From the NCBI RefSeq assembly GCF_015062985.1, contig NZ_SUTI01000022.1:5690-21085 (forward strand): a stretch of 15,396 nt of DNA, given 5' to 3'. Within the stretch, counting starts at the first letter, position 1; each line of letters begins with the position of its first letter. Both the position numbers and the translations under genes were made by a program. This DNA comes from Methanobrevibacter sp. (lineage in GTDB: Archaea > Methanobacteriota > Methanobacteria > Methanobacteriales > Methanobacteriaceae). The notes under the pieces are model-generated. The model did not search any database. It had not been told where the DNA came from and saw only the letters and a list, made by a program, of their open reading frames with translations. Positions 6,945 through 15,268 of this stretch are shown one piece after another.

Positions 6945-7457
6945 TTTTGTTGATAATATTTTTTCTTTTAACTTATCAAACTCAGCATCACTTAAAACAG
7001 GTTTTCCTTTAAGCTTAACTGGACGATTTACATTAGCATATCTCATACCACGATTTCTTTTCAACATTTGTGGTTCATCTAATTTGTAAACTCTTAAGAT
7101 CCAAATCTGTGCAGGTTTCTGGTCAAGGTAATCTTTAACATGATTAAGGGTCCAAATATGAAACTTATTAAAAGTACCAATCCTAGTTGAAGGTTTTTCA
7201 ATCACTCCTTCGACAGTAGCATAGTATTTGATTTCATAAGTGCTCTCTTCACCATTTGGCAATAGATTTTCTTTTGCAAAGTTTTGGTCTTGGAAAGAAT
7301 CTAAAACATCATCTTTAAGAGCATAACTAACTGTTGGGTACAGTAAGAATTCTTTTAATGTTGTTCCATATTTTCTAATTAGTATTGTTTGTTTTCCTTG
7401 ACCTAATGCTTCAATAGTTGCATTCCATTCGTTTAAACATTTTGTTATCTCTCTCAT
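6942..7457 (-). CDS. DUF1802 family protein, coupled to hsdR
   Basis: This 171-residue protein fits DUF1802 (PF08819). It opens with a LNEWNATIEALGQGKQTILI segment typical of that family, then a KEFLLYPTVSY segment, and in the C-terminal half a WILRVYKLDEPQ strand and a basic KRNRGMRYANVNRPVKLKGK stretch. The biochemical function of the family is not known to me. Its ATG overlaps the hsdR stop as ATGA (7454-7457), and a GGTGA ribosome binding site lies 6 nt upstream inside hsdR, so translation is probably coupled. That position argues for a role tied to the restriction system, for example nucleic-acid handling or control, but this is inference. There are no membrane helices or signal peptide, so it is likely cytoplasmic. 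Confidence 0.78.
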   Translation of the reverse strand: MREITKCLNEWNATIEALGQGKQTILIRKYGTTLKEFLLYPTVSYALKDDVLDSFQDQNFAKENLLPNGEESTYEIKYYATVEGVIEKPSTRIGTFNKFHIWTLNHVKDYLDQKPAQIWILRVYKLDEPQMLKRNRGMRYANVNRPVKLKGKPVLSDAEFDKLKEKILSTK

Positions 7458-10330
7458 GCCTGTTCACCCTGTTCTTCATAGACATAATCTAATAAATCTT
7501 GTTTCAATCTTTCACGTAACTGTTCATTGTTGCTGATTTTATTGTAGAAACTTTCATTGCTTAGGAAGATGTTCACCAGTTCTTTGTTGAATATTTTATC
7601 AAATATCGCAGCAACATTTTCTTGCGGATTATGTTTAACTTTGTTAATGAAATCTTCATTAGCCATCATGTTGTTAGCCATTTGGGTAACATATAGTTTG
7701 TCTTCTTCTCCAAAATCTGTTGCGAATGCTTCATTTAATGTTTCAATGATTTGTGATAATCTTTCTTTTTCTTTTTCATTGAATGTGCCCGGTCCTCCAT
7801 CACCCATTCCTGGCAGCTGTCCCTCACCATCATCAAGAGTAATTGGTCCTGCAGTATCTCTTGTATCTATTTTATAAGAATCCATATCAACATCTTCTAG
7901 CAGACCATGCACAGTTGATGGCACTTGTCCTGGCAATAATCTATTGATGAATTTGACATAGAGGTATAGTTTTTCTAATGCAAGGTCACTGAACGGCAGC
8001 AATTGCGCCATGAATCCGTAAATGCTTTGATAGCGTCTGAGTAATTTTTTAAATTGAGATTTATCCGCTTCATCATCAATTCTATTAAACCTTCTAACTG
8101 GTTCTTCAAGCAGATTATGTAATTTTGATTGATGTTCGCCTTTTTGATATGCTTTTACAAGTTCCTCGACTTCTTCTTCGTCAAATATCATTCCTTTGTA
8201 AATGTTTTCCATTAATTCATAAAGGACATGATAATCTGTTTCTTTTTCAAGTGAAGTCTCGCCATAGTAAGGTTCGAATGATTTGCGTATGGTATCAGTA
8301 TCATTTACAAAGTCCAATATTAATGTATCGTCTTTGTGCGGAGCTATACGATTAGCACGACTTAATGTTTGAACCGCTGCAACACCATTTAATTGCTTAT
8401 TAATATACATTGTGTGCAGTAATGGCTGATCAAAACCTGTCTGGAACTTATTAGCCACAATCAAAATCTTATATTCATCATCATTAAATGCTTCTTTCAC
8501 TGACTTTTCAGTATCGTTAATATTGGATTCAGTATATTCAACAGTATCCTGTTTTATAGAGCCAGTAAATGCTGCCAATGTTTTAATAGGTAAATTTCTT
8601 GCTTTAATTTGCCTGTCAAACTCTAACTTATATAAAACCGCTTCTTTTCTACTGCCTGTAACAAGCATCGCTTTTGCTTTGTCTTTTATTTTATGGATGG
8701 TGGAGTTCATGAAGTGGTCGAGCATTATTTCAGTTTTTTTGCTAATGGCATGTTTGTGTAATTCTACAAATTTTCTTAAAACTCTTTTTGCTTTATCTCC
8801 ATCAAATTCCGGGTCATCTTCAACAGTTTTTACCAACTTGAAATAAGTAGGATAAGTCAAGTAGTTTTCCAATACATCCAGGATGAATCCTTCTTTAATA
8901 GCCTGTTTCATACTGTATAAATGGTGCGGTCTGAAATCACCAAAGTCAGGGTCTTTTTTACCAAACATTTCCAATGTTTTAGCTTTAGGAGTAGCAGTAA
9001 AAGCAAAGAATGACAAGTTAGGTGTATTTCTGCGTTTTTCCATTTCTTCTAAAAGGAATTCATCATACTCATCTTCAGCTTCATCAAGAGTATCCATGTC
9101 AGGTTCAACATTGGTAAGACCTTTCTTAACATTTTCAGAATGTGTACCTGACTGGGAAGAATGCGCCTCATCAACAATAATAGCATAATTGCGGTCTTCA
9201 ACATCACCAATTTCATCCAAAATATAAGAAAACTTATGTATTGTAGTAACAACAATATTGGTTCCTGATTTAATAGCTTCAGCCAATTGTTTGGAATCCT
9301 TATCAATCTTTTCAACAACACCCTGTTTTCTCTCAATCGCCTTAACCTGGTCTTGCAATTGTGCATCAATAACTTTACGGTCAGATATTACAATGACCAT
9401 ATCATAAATACGTTTGTTATTTTCATCAAATTTGTTTAAAAGTCCATGTGCCAACCAGGCAATGGTTTTAGTTTTACCTGATCCTGCACTATGCTGGATA
9501 AGATAATTGTGCCCTGGAACAGGTTCATTTAATAACATATTGACACAGTCTAATTGATGGAAACGTGGAAAGATTACATTTCCATCCTCTTCAAATATAA
9601 AATTATTAATCAATCGTGATAACTGGTTCTTTTGCAGTATTTCAGTATACAGGTAAGAAGTCCTGTAGTTGTCTTTTACCTCTGGATTTTCAATGCCTTT
9701 GTTGAATGGTAAGAAACGAGTGCTTTTACCAGCAAGTTTGGTAGTCATGAAAATCTCCTTATCACTAACCGCAAAATGCACAAGACAGTTTTTAAATAAT
9801 GGCTCAGCAGGATCACGATCATTTTTATATTGTTCCACTGCTCTCCAAACACTTTGAGTAAAAGTATTTTTAAGTTCTATTGTAGAAATAGGAATACCAT
9901 TAATGAATATTACCAAATCTAACCTGTTACCATTGTCCTTGTTTTGATATTCTAATTCATCAATAACTGAAAAAATGTTCTGATTGAACTTGGCTTCGAG
10001 CTCAGGATTCAAATCATTATTAGGTTTTGCATAGAACAATTCAAACTTGGCAATATCTCTAAAACCATTTCTTAAAACTTCAATAGTACCATTCTTTCGA
10101 ATCTGTTTCATCAACGATGAGATAAATTTAGCTTCAGTATTGGTTTTATTAACTTTTTCAAACTTCTTCCAAGCCTTAGGCTGTGTCGCATGGATGAATT
10201 TTAACACTAAATCAATATCTAAACATGAAGTAGTGTCATAATCATTAGTAGTTCTCTTTTCATAACCGGTACTTGTAAGATAATCGATTACATCGTTTTG
10301 AAATCCTTTTTCTGAAGTATCACTGCTCAT
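7454..10330 (-). CDS. hsdR: Type I restriction enzyme subunit R (HsdR)
   Basis: This 958-residue motor and nuclease subunit of a Type I restriction complex uses ATP to pull DNA past the bound enzyme and cuts far from the recognition site. The N-terminal nuclease core shows LDLVIFINGIP and IELKN, with Asp138 and Glu152-x-Lys154 forming the PD-(D/E)xK centre. Superfamily 2 helicase motifs follow: Walker A SAGSGKT (281-287), DEAH (387-390), TATPK (445-449), and the late motifs TGFDQP and QTLSRANR at about 640-680. The C-terminal helical part would bind the HsdM/HsdS core. All catalytic residues I can check are present and length is near the usual 950-1050. A strong ribosome binding site (GGTGAGGAG) precedes ATG 10330, which overlaps the hsdS stop as ATGA. 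It appears functional. Confidence 0.96.
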   Translation of the reverse strand: MSSDTSEKGFQNDVIDYLTSTGYEKRTTNDYDTTSCLDIDLVLKFIHATQPKAWKKFEKVNKTNTEAKFISSLMKQIRKNGTIEVLRNGFRDIAKFELFYAKPNNDLNPELEAKFNQNIFSVIDELEYQNKDNGNRLDLVIFINGIPISTIELKNTFTQSVWRAVEQYKNDRDPAEPLFKNCLVHFAVSDKEIFMTTKLAGKSTRFLPFNKGIENPEVKDNYRTSYLYTEILQKNQLSRLINNFIFEEDGNVIFPRFHQLDCVNMLLNEPVPGHNYLIQHSAGSGKTKTIAWLAHGLLNKFDENNKRIYDMVIVISDRKVIDAQLQDQVKAIERKQGVVEKIDKDSKQLAEAIKSGTNIVVTTIHKFSYILDEIGDVEDRNYAIIVDEAHSSQSGTHSENVKKGLTNVEPDMDTLDEAEDEYDEFLLEEMEKRRNTPNLSFFAFTATPKAKTLEMFGKKDPDFGDFRPHHLYSMKQAIKEGFILDVLENYLTYPTYFKLVKTVEDDPEFDGDKAKRVLRKFVELHKHAISKKTEIMLDHFMNSTIHKIKDKAKAMLVTGSRKEAVLYKLEFDRQIKARNLPIKTLAAFTGSIKQDTVEYTESNINDTEKSVKEAFNDDEYKILIVANKFQTGFDQPLLHTMYINKQLNGVAAVQTLSRANRIAPHKDDTLILDFVNDTDTIRKSFEPYYGETSLEKETDYHVLYELMENIYKGMIFDEEEVEELVKAYQKGEHQSKLHNLLEEPVRRFNRIDDEADKSQFKKLLRRYQSIYGFMAQLLPFSDLALEKLYLYVKFINRLLPGQVPSTVHGLLEDVDMDSYKIDTRDTAGPITLDDGEGQLPGMGDGGPGTFNEKEKERLSQIIETLNEAFATDFGEEDKLYVTQMANNMMANEDFINKVKHNPQENVAAIFDKIFNKELVNIFLSNESFYNKISNNEQLRERLKQDLLDYVYEEQGEQA

Positions 10331-11583
10331 ATCTCCTCACCTCTAACATCAATTTTACCTGTGACAACATGGTGGATTAAAGAAGTTTTATATTCTTCCA
10401 GAAGCCTAATTGTATCTCTAACTTTTTTAATTGTTAAATCAATTTTAGAAACATTTTCATTTAGATAATTAACAATTTGATCTTGTTCTTTAAGACTCAT
10501 ATAAGGGAAGAAAAATCTTTCAAAAGTTTCTTGATATAAATGAGCTATTGTAGCTCCAGTTTTAATATAATCAAAGAATCTAATGAATATATCAGATGAC
10601 AGAATCCAATATAGATAATCGTTAGTATAATTATCTATAAGAGGTCTGACTAAAAATATTCCACTATTTAATGTTGCTTTATCTGGAATATTTTTAACTA
10701 AAGCTAATTTACCAATGGTGCCATCTTTTGTTATTAACAAATCTCCTTCTTTTAAATGAATATTTGGATCTTGTTTATATCTTTCATAATTAATGTGATT
10801 ACAGTGATTCCAATCGATAGTGCCCTCAGCAAAATCCGTACCAGTTACTAAATATGCACCTTCATCAGCATATTCTTCAGAAGTTAATCCATGCCAACCA
10901 ATTCTACCCTTAACATATGACATATTTTTAATTTTATTGGTTTTCCAATGCTCAGGTATTTCACCAATCCATTCAACACCAGAATCTTTCATCGCTACAT
11001 CAGGATTTAAACCTTTAGTAACTACATCATTAATTAAAGCAACTCTTTTTTCCTCAAGTAATCGTATAAGTTCTTCATTTTTAATAATACTGGCATCAAG
11101 TTTAGCAGTTTTTTTGTCTAAGTAGTTAGCTATTTGTTTTTGTTCGTTTAATGTTGTATGAGGTATGAATAAATTTTTGATTTGTGTGGCAGTTAATAAA
11201 GGTTGCGCATTTTTATTAATTAATCGATCCATGTCTAATGCTTTAAAAAGATAAAATGAATATTTTAAATCAATTTGTTTATTTAAAGTTAATATAAATG
11301 CATTGTCTGAAATAAATGCAAACTCTGGTGAAATGTTCACTGATCCAGATGCACCAACACGCCCTATAATAATGTGATTAGTGGAAATATTAAAGCGATT
11401 AGTTTTACCAATTTTGCCATTTGCACCAATCACATCATATTGCCCATTATCATCAAATTTTGGAGACTCCCCACTTTTTATTAAAGAAATATTTTTTACT
11501 CTTGATATTGACCAATTAGAGGGAATTTCTTTAATCCAATCAATTTTTGAATCTTTATAATTATTATAAGTTTTATAACTCAT
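10327..11583 (-). CDS. hsdS: Type I restriction enzyme specificity subunit (HsdS)
   Basis: This 418-residue protein chooses the DNA site. It shows the standard two-fold layout. Each half opens with a conserved D-S-x-x-x-W-I-x-E-I-P-x-x-W segment (11-24 and 200-213), continues into a target recognition domain, and ends in a long helix (about 145-190, LNEQKQIANYLDKK; about 362-410, LKEQDQIVNYLNEN). The two recognition domains differ, so the target is a bipartite sequence that cannot be predicted here. I chose ATG 11583 over GTG 11592: the hsdM stop and following bases read TAGGTG, giving a GGTG ribosome binding site 6 nt before the ATG, and the GTG lies inside that site. I see no second or inverted hsdS copy in the window, so no local switching of specificity. 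Confidence 0.95.
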   Translation of the reverse strand: MSYKTYNNYKDSKIDWIKEIPSNWSISRVKNISLIKSGESPKFDDNGQYDVIGANGKIGKTNRFNISTNHIIIGRVGASGSVNISPEFAFISDNAFILTLNKQIDLKYSFYLFKALDMDRLINKNAQPLLTATQIKNLFIPHTTLNEQKQIANYLDKKTAKLDASIIKNEELIRLLEEKRVALINDVVTKGLNPDVAMKDSGVEWIGEIPEHWKTNKIKNMSYVKGRIGWHGLTSEEYADEGAYLVTGTDFAEGTIDWNHCNHINYERYKQDPNIHLKEGDLLITKDGTIGKLALVKNIPDKATLNSGIFLVRPLIDNYTNDYLYWILSSDIFIRFFDYIKTGATIAHLYQETFERFFFPYMSLKEQDQIVNYLNENVSKIDLTIKKVRDTIRLLEEYKTSLIHHVVTGKIDVRGEEI

Positions 11584-11592
11584 AATTGACAC

Positions 11593-13593
11593 CTATTTTA
11601 ATAATTCTTGTATCTCAGCAGTTACTTTATTAATATCTGCCTCAATTTCTTCTAATGGTCTTGGTTGTTCATATACATAGAAATATTGTGTGAAGTTGAT
11701 TTCATAACCTATTTTATTCTTTTTATCTTCAAACCATGCATCAGAGTAATATTTCAATACTTCATCTTCAAAGTAATCATCAATATTTTGCACTAGAGGT
11801 ATTTTTTCCGTATCTCTTAGGTTACTGTCAGCTTTTGGTTTTCCTTTTTTGTCTGTTACATATTCTGCTGTGTCGTCATGTTCAGATAGTTTTTCTATTA
11901 CATTTTTGATGAATGCGGGTTTTAGGTCAAATTGATTTAATGCCTGTTTGACTTTAGTTTCAAAGGTATCCCAGTCAGTATATAAGTCATCACCTATTGT
12001 GAGCAGTGCTTCTTTTATTGCTTCTTGTTGTTTTTTACCTTTCTCTTCTTCAGCTATTTTTGTTTCTAAATCTTTGCTTTTACTTTCTGCTAATTTTTTA
12101 AATGCTGAATATGAGTATAGGTTTTCTAGTCTTTCTGGTGTTACTTGGTAGTTGAGTTGCATTGGTCGTTCTACTGTGATTTTTGTGTATCCGAAGTCTT
12201 CGTTGTAGAAAATCTTGACATTATCTCCTTCAGAAAAGTCTTTGTAAGTGTCAATGATTTTATCAATTGATTCATTTGTTATTGTATGCCTTTTGCTTCC
12301 TAGTGATTTTCTCATTCCAGTGTATTCTTCACGTGCATCTATTAGTTGTACTTTTCCTTCTCTTTGTGGTGTTTTTTCGTTGGTTAATACCCATACATAT
12401 GTTCCGATTCCTGTGTTGAAGAATAGTTGGTCAGGTAATGCAATGAGTGCTTCGAGGTAATCGTTTTCGAATATCCATTTTCTGATGTTGCTTTCTCCAG
12501 ATCCTGCGTCTCCAGTGAATAATGGTGATCCGTTGGTAATTACTGCAATTCTTGATTTGCCGTTGTCTTTCATTTTTGAGATCATGTGTTGGATGAATAG
12601 TAGTTGTCCGTCTGATTTTCTTGGTAGTCCTGCTCCGAATCTTCCATCAAATCCATCTTCTTCTGCTTCTTTAGTTACTATTTCTTTGTCTTGTTCCCAG
12701 TCTCGACCGTATGGCGGATTGGAAATCATGTAGTCGAATTTGTTTGAGCTTAGCTGGTCGTCTGATAATGTGCTTGATGGTCCTTTGATATAATCTGCTT
12801 CTTCTCCTTTCATGAGCATGTCTGCTTTACATATTGCATATATTTCATCGTTTATCTCTTGTCCATATAATACTACGTCCATGTCGGGGTTGCTTTTGGT
12901 GATGAATTCTTTGCAGCTGGTGAGCATTCCTCCTGTTCCGCAGGCGGGGTCGTATACGAGTTTGATGCTTCCTGATGTTTGTTCTTCTCCTACGAATAGT
13001 AGTTCGGTCATTAGTTTTACTACGTCTCTTGGTGTGAAGTGCTCTCCTGCTTCTTCATTGGATGTTTCTGAGAATTTGCGTATTAATTCTTCGAATATTG
13101 TTCCCATGTCGTGGTTGGATATGTTTTTGGGTGATAAACCAAGGTTTGTTTCGTTGAATTTTTTGATTAGTAGGTATAGGTTGTTTGCTTTGGATAGTTT
13201 TGCTATTTGTTTTTCTATATCGAAGTTTTCTAGGATGTCTTTTACATTTTTACTAAAGCTTTCGATGTAGAATTTGATGTTTTCTTCGATATTGTCGGGG
13301 TCTTGCAGTAATGTTTTAAAGTCGAAGCGAGAATAATTATAGAATCCTAGTTCTTCTCCATTTTCATCGACTGCTTTTGCATTCAAAATAGGATCAATGA
13401 ATTCTATTTTATCTTTGTTAGCTTCGTATGTATCAACTACATCTTTTTTGGAATATTCCAATACGCTATCAAATCTTTTCAAGACAGTAAATGGAAGTAT
13501 TACCTTTTGATATTCGTTTCTTTTGTATGCTCCTCTTAATACGGAGTCTGCGATTCCCCATATGAAACCTGATATCTCACTTATGTTTGTCAA
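11593..13593 (-). CDS. hsdM: Type I restriction enzyme methyltransferase subunit (HsdM)
   Basis: The N6-adenine methyltransferase subunit pairs with HsdS to methylate the host site and with HsdR for cleavage. Counting from the upstream GTG, the helical N-terminal domain (ISGFIWGIADSVLRGAYKRN) spans about 8-160, EHFTPRDVV is at 187-195, the SAM-binding DPACGTGG at 218-225 and the catalytic NPPYGRDW at 295-302. The C-terminal region beyond about 500 is helical and charged. At 666 residues it is longer than the classical 490-530 residue enzymes because of that C-terminal region. I chose TTG 13593: GGTGA (in TAGGTGAGG) lies 5 nt upstream, whereas the alternative GTG 13602 sits inside that ribosome binding site. 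It is first in the operon and immediately followed by hsdS. Confidence 0.94.
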   Translation of the reverse strand: MTNISEISGFIWGIADSVLRGAYKRNEYQKVILPFTVLKRFDSVLEYSKKDVVDTYEANKDKIEFIDPILNAKAVDENGEELGFYNYSRFDFKTLLQDPDNIEENIKFYIESFSKNVKDILENFDIEKQIAKLSKANNLYLLIKKFNETNLGLSPKNISNHDMGTIFEELIRKFSETSNEEAGEHFTPRDVVKLMTELLFVGEEQTSGSIKLVYDPACGTGGMLTSCKEFITKSNPDMDVVLYGQEINDEIYAICKADMLMKGEEADYIKGPSSTLSDDQLSSNKFDYMISNPPYGRDWEQDKEIVTKEAEEDGFDGRFGAGLPRKSDGQLLFIQHMISKMKDNGKSRIAVITNGSPLFTGDAGSGESNIRKWIFENDYLEALIALPDQLFFNTGIGTYVWVLTNEKTPQREGKVQLIDAREEYTGMRKSLGSKRHTITNESIDKIIDTYKDFSEGDNVKIFYNEDFGYTKITVERPMQLNYQVTPERLENLYSYSAFKKLAESKSKDLETKIAEEEKGKKQQEAIKEALLTIGDDLYTDWDTFETKVKQALNQFDLKPAFIKNVIEKLSEHDDTAEYVTDKKGKPKADSNLRDTEKIPLVQNIDDYFEDEVLKYYSDAWFEDKKNKIGYEINFTQYFYVYEQPRPLEEIEADINKVTAEIQELLK

Positions 13594-13602
13594 ATTCCTC
13601 AC

Positions 13603-13640
13603 CTAAATCATATAATATGATATTTATTTTGTTAAACACC
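13603..13640 (-). promoter_or_regulatory. Promoter region of hsd operon
   Basis: On the minus strand ATAAATAT runs directly into CATATTATATGA, a TATA-rich element before the AGGTGAGG ribosome binding site. TCATAT-A-ATATGA (13608-13620) is a perfect 13-bp palindrome. The 13-bp string ATATCATATTATA also occurs before the second adhesin, with the same 16-nt distance from its C to the first G of the ribosome binding site. The exact start site is not clear. Confidence 0.5.
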
Positions 13641-13662
13641 AGTTATAACATTTATTATAACT
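13641..13662. promoter_or_regulatory. Perfect inverted repeat, candidate operator upstream of hsdM
   Basis: AGTTATAA (13641-13648) and TTATAACT (13655-13662) form a perfect 8-bp inverted repeat with a 6-bp spacer. It lies between the divergent hsdM and 128-residue protein genes, about 50 bp before hsdM and 85 bp before the TATA box of the other. The size suits a winged-helix dimer. The repeat is AT-rich, so a chance origin is possible. Confidence 0.45.
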
Positions 13663-13747
13663 ATTTTGGGTAAAGACAAATCAATATTGTAAATTAAAGT
13701 TTATTTTTCAATATGACATCAATATTGCATTTTAAAAATCAAAATAC

Positions 13748-13787
13748 TTATATAATTCATTTAATAATAGAGTTTATAGGTAATACT
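13748..13787 (+). promoter_or_regulatory. Promoter and ribosome binding site of the 128-residue protein gene
   Basis: TTATATAA (13748-13755) is a near-perfect archaeal TATA box with its centre 36 bp before ATG 13788. AGGTAAT (13778-13784) is the ribosome binding site. This places transcription start near 13775 and rules out the upstream ATG at 13713 as the translation start. Confidence 0.7.
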
Positions 13788-14174
13788 ATGAGTATCGAAG
13801 ATTTAAATAAATGTAAACAGGTTATCATAGATAACTTCAAATGGATTAAACTGGAAAAAGATTATGCACAGTTCCAGTTATTATTATATCAACTTATGAA
13901 TTTGATCTCACAGTATGAAAAGTTACTAGAACTTCAAGATGAAATAATAGACAAACATTATCAACTAATAAAACATATGGAAGACCATGATTTAATATCT
14001 GATTTCGATTATATCGAATGGCATCAACAAAGAATCAATGAAGTTTCATCATGGAGACATGAGCTTGATGTACTTACTGAATATAAACATCACATCAATA
14101 ATATATTGAAACAAATTGAAAATGGTTCTGCAGAAAAAGCACTTGAAGAAGAAGAAAAAGAATTTTTAAAATAG
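13788..14174 (+). CDS. Hypothetical helical protein divergent from hsdM
   Basis: I do not recognise a family. The 128-residue product is almost entirely predicted helix, without Gly or Pro breaks until residue 113, and has heptad-like spacing of Leu/Ile through residues 25-65 (QFQLLLYQLMNLISQYEKLL) and again in 90-112, so a coiled coil or helical bundle is likely. It is rich in Gln, His, Glu and Lys and ends in a very acidic tail (KALEEEEKEFLK). There is no signal peptide or membrane helix, so it is probably cytoplasmic. ATG 13788 is preferred to ATG 13713 because the TATA box and ribosome binding site both lie between them. It is divergent from the restriction operon and shares its upstream region, so it could be a regulator, a partner or an inhibitor of that system, or unrelated. 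Confidence 0.75.
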   Translation: MSIEDLNKCKQVIIDNFKWIKLEKDYAQFQLLLYQLMNLISQYEKLLELQDEIIDKHYQLIKHMEDHDLISDFDYIEWHQQRINEVSSWRHELDVLTEYKHHINNILKQIENGSAEKALEEEEKEFLK

Positions 14175-14198
14175 ATTTTATTTTCTCTGAAAAATCTA
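14172..14198 (+). terminator. Weak hairpin over the stop of the 128-residue protein gene
   Basis: TAGATTTT (14172-14179) pairs with AAAATCTA (14191-14198). As in both adhesin genes the stop codon starts the stem, but the stem is AT-rich and no long T run follows, so this is tentative. Confidence 0.35.
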
Positions 14199-14262
14199 AA
14201 ATACATCAAATTATATCATAATATTGCTATCTTATTTAGTGCCTAAACAAAATAATTAAATA

Positions 14263-14289
14263 TAAAAGTAAGCATCAAACTTACTTTTA
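14263..14289. terminator. Hairpin between convergent genes, likely bidirectional terminator
   Basis: TAAAAGTAAG (14263-14272) and CTTACTTTTA (14280-14289) form a perfect 10-bp stem with a 7-nt loop. T-rich DNA follows on the minus strand. It sits between the end of the 128-residue protein gene and the end of the minus-strand surface protein gene and can serve both. Confidence 0.65.
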
Positions 14290-14323
14290 AGGTAAATAAA
14301 TAATTAAAATAGATTTGATTAAA

Positions 14324-14965
14324 TTACTCCACTAGACCTCCTACTCCATGTCCATGACCATCATAGTATACATACGCGTCATCATACATTACTAGTTCAC
14401 CACCTTTACCATCGCTGTAATGCTCACCATCAGCATATGTTCCTTCGTATTTCCAATCGCTAGCTTTATGCTGAGAGAGCCCTAAATCATCAGCAGGTTC
14501 TTCATTCTGTTGAGTTGATTCTGCAGTTTGGGTAACCTCTGAAGTTGGTTCGGCGGTTGTTTCAGCAACCTTTTTTTCAATGATTTTTATTTTCTGAGAA
14601 GTAGTATTGGATGAATAATTTTCATCTCCTTCAAATGTAATATTAACTACATATGTGCCTTTAGAAATATTATCTAAATCAATGTTGGCTTTTCCTTTCG
14701 AATTTGTTTTAACAGTTTTCTTTAAGACTTCTTTATTGTTTTTGCCAACAACGGTTATGTTTATTTTTTTATTTTTAATACCTGTGCCATTTAATAAGGA
14801 TAGTTTTACATTTAATGCCCCATCTTCCTCAATGGTTTTGTTACCTATAACTTTAATTTGTGTTGATTGCTGTGGATGGTCATTAAACATATATATTGTA
14901 ATTCCAACAAGGACAATTATAACTATAACTAATGTTGCAATAATTATTTTATCTTTCTTTTCCAT
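14324..14965 (-). CDS. Membrane-anchored Ig-like surface protein
   Basis: This 213-residue protein starts MEKKDK and continues with one hydrophobic helix (about 7-26, IIIATLVIVIIVLVGITIYM), a signal anchor that would leave the rest outside the cell. Residues about 34-131 form one Ig-like domain resembling those in the adhesins, with the phrases TNSKGKANIDL and GTYVVNITFEGDENYSSN that mark the Big/invasin-like fold. A Thr/Glu/Ser/Pro-rich linker (132-160) follows, then a Tyr/Asp/Gly/His-rich tail (161-213, with GHGHGVGG) of no family I know. Several N-x-S/T sites suggest glycosylation. I chose ATG 14965, preceded by GTGGTAA, over GTG 14974. It is probably a small cell-wall or envelope protein; the tail might bind metal through its histidines, which is speculative. 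Confidence 0.82.
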   Translation of the reverse strand: MEKKDKIIIATLVIVIIVLVGITIYMFNDHPQQSTQIKVIGNKTIEEDGALNVKLSLLNGTGIKNKKINITVVGKNNKEVLKKTVKTNSKGKANIDLDNISKGTYVVNITFEGDENYSSNTTSQKIKIIEKKVAETTAEPTSEVTQTAESTQQNEEPADDLGLSQHKASDWKYEGTYADGEHYSDGKGGELVMYDDAYVYYDGHGHGVGGLVE

Positions 14966-14974
14966 TTTTACCAC

Positions 14975-15240
14975 ATTAATATTTCTTGTTATTAAATAAT
15001 ATGTATTTGTGGCAATATATTTTAAGTTTTTATATTTATAATGTTCATGTGGTTCTATTTATCTAAAAAAATAGTTCGATAATTGTCGTAAATCTGGTAG
15101 AAATAGGGTTATTTTAATAAATGAATATATGAGGGTTAATGTTGTATGTTAATATTTGATTAATGCATTCTTTATTGTTAATGTTAACATGATAAAATTG
15201 ATAATTATTTTGAAAAAGTGTTTTTAAAAAGAGAGATAAT
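14975..15240. other. AT-rich upstream region of the Ig-like protein gene
   Basis: No gene is seen here. On the minus strand ACATATTATTTAAT (about 14991-15004) is a possible TATA box about 30 bp before ATG 14965. ATGTTAACAT (15181-15190) is a perfect 10-bp palindrome. Neither strand has a convincing reading frame. Confidence 0.45.
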
Positions 15241-15268
15241 TGGTGTTTAACCGACGAATTAAACACCA
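15241..15268. repeat. Perfect 10-bp inverted repeat near right edge
   Basis: TGGTGTTTAA (15241-15250) and TTAAACACCA (15259-15268) are perfect inverse copies around the 8-nt loop CCGACGAA. T-rich DNA lies on both sides, including a nine-T run about 20 nt downstream. It could be a terminator for a gene entering from the right, an operator, or part of an RNA. TTAAACACCA also occurs at 13632-13641, next to the hsdM inverted repeat. The remaining bases to 15396 show no supportable gene. Confidence 0.6.

Noticed and set aside
10327..11583. Invertible specificity switching of hsdS
   Set aside because: No second hsdS, inverted recognition-domain copy or recombinase gene occurs in the window.
12812..13270. 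Long plus-strand reading frame opposite hsdM
   Set aside because: It is the reverse shadow of conserved hsdM sequence, Ser/Leu-rich, with no ribosome binding site. The same reasoning removes the other frames opposite hsdR, hsdS and the adhesins.
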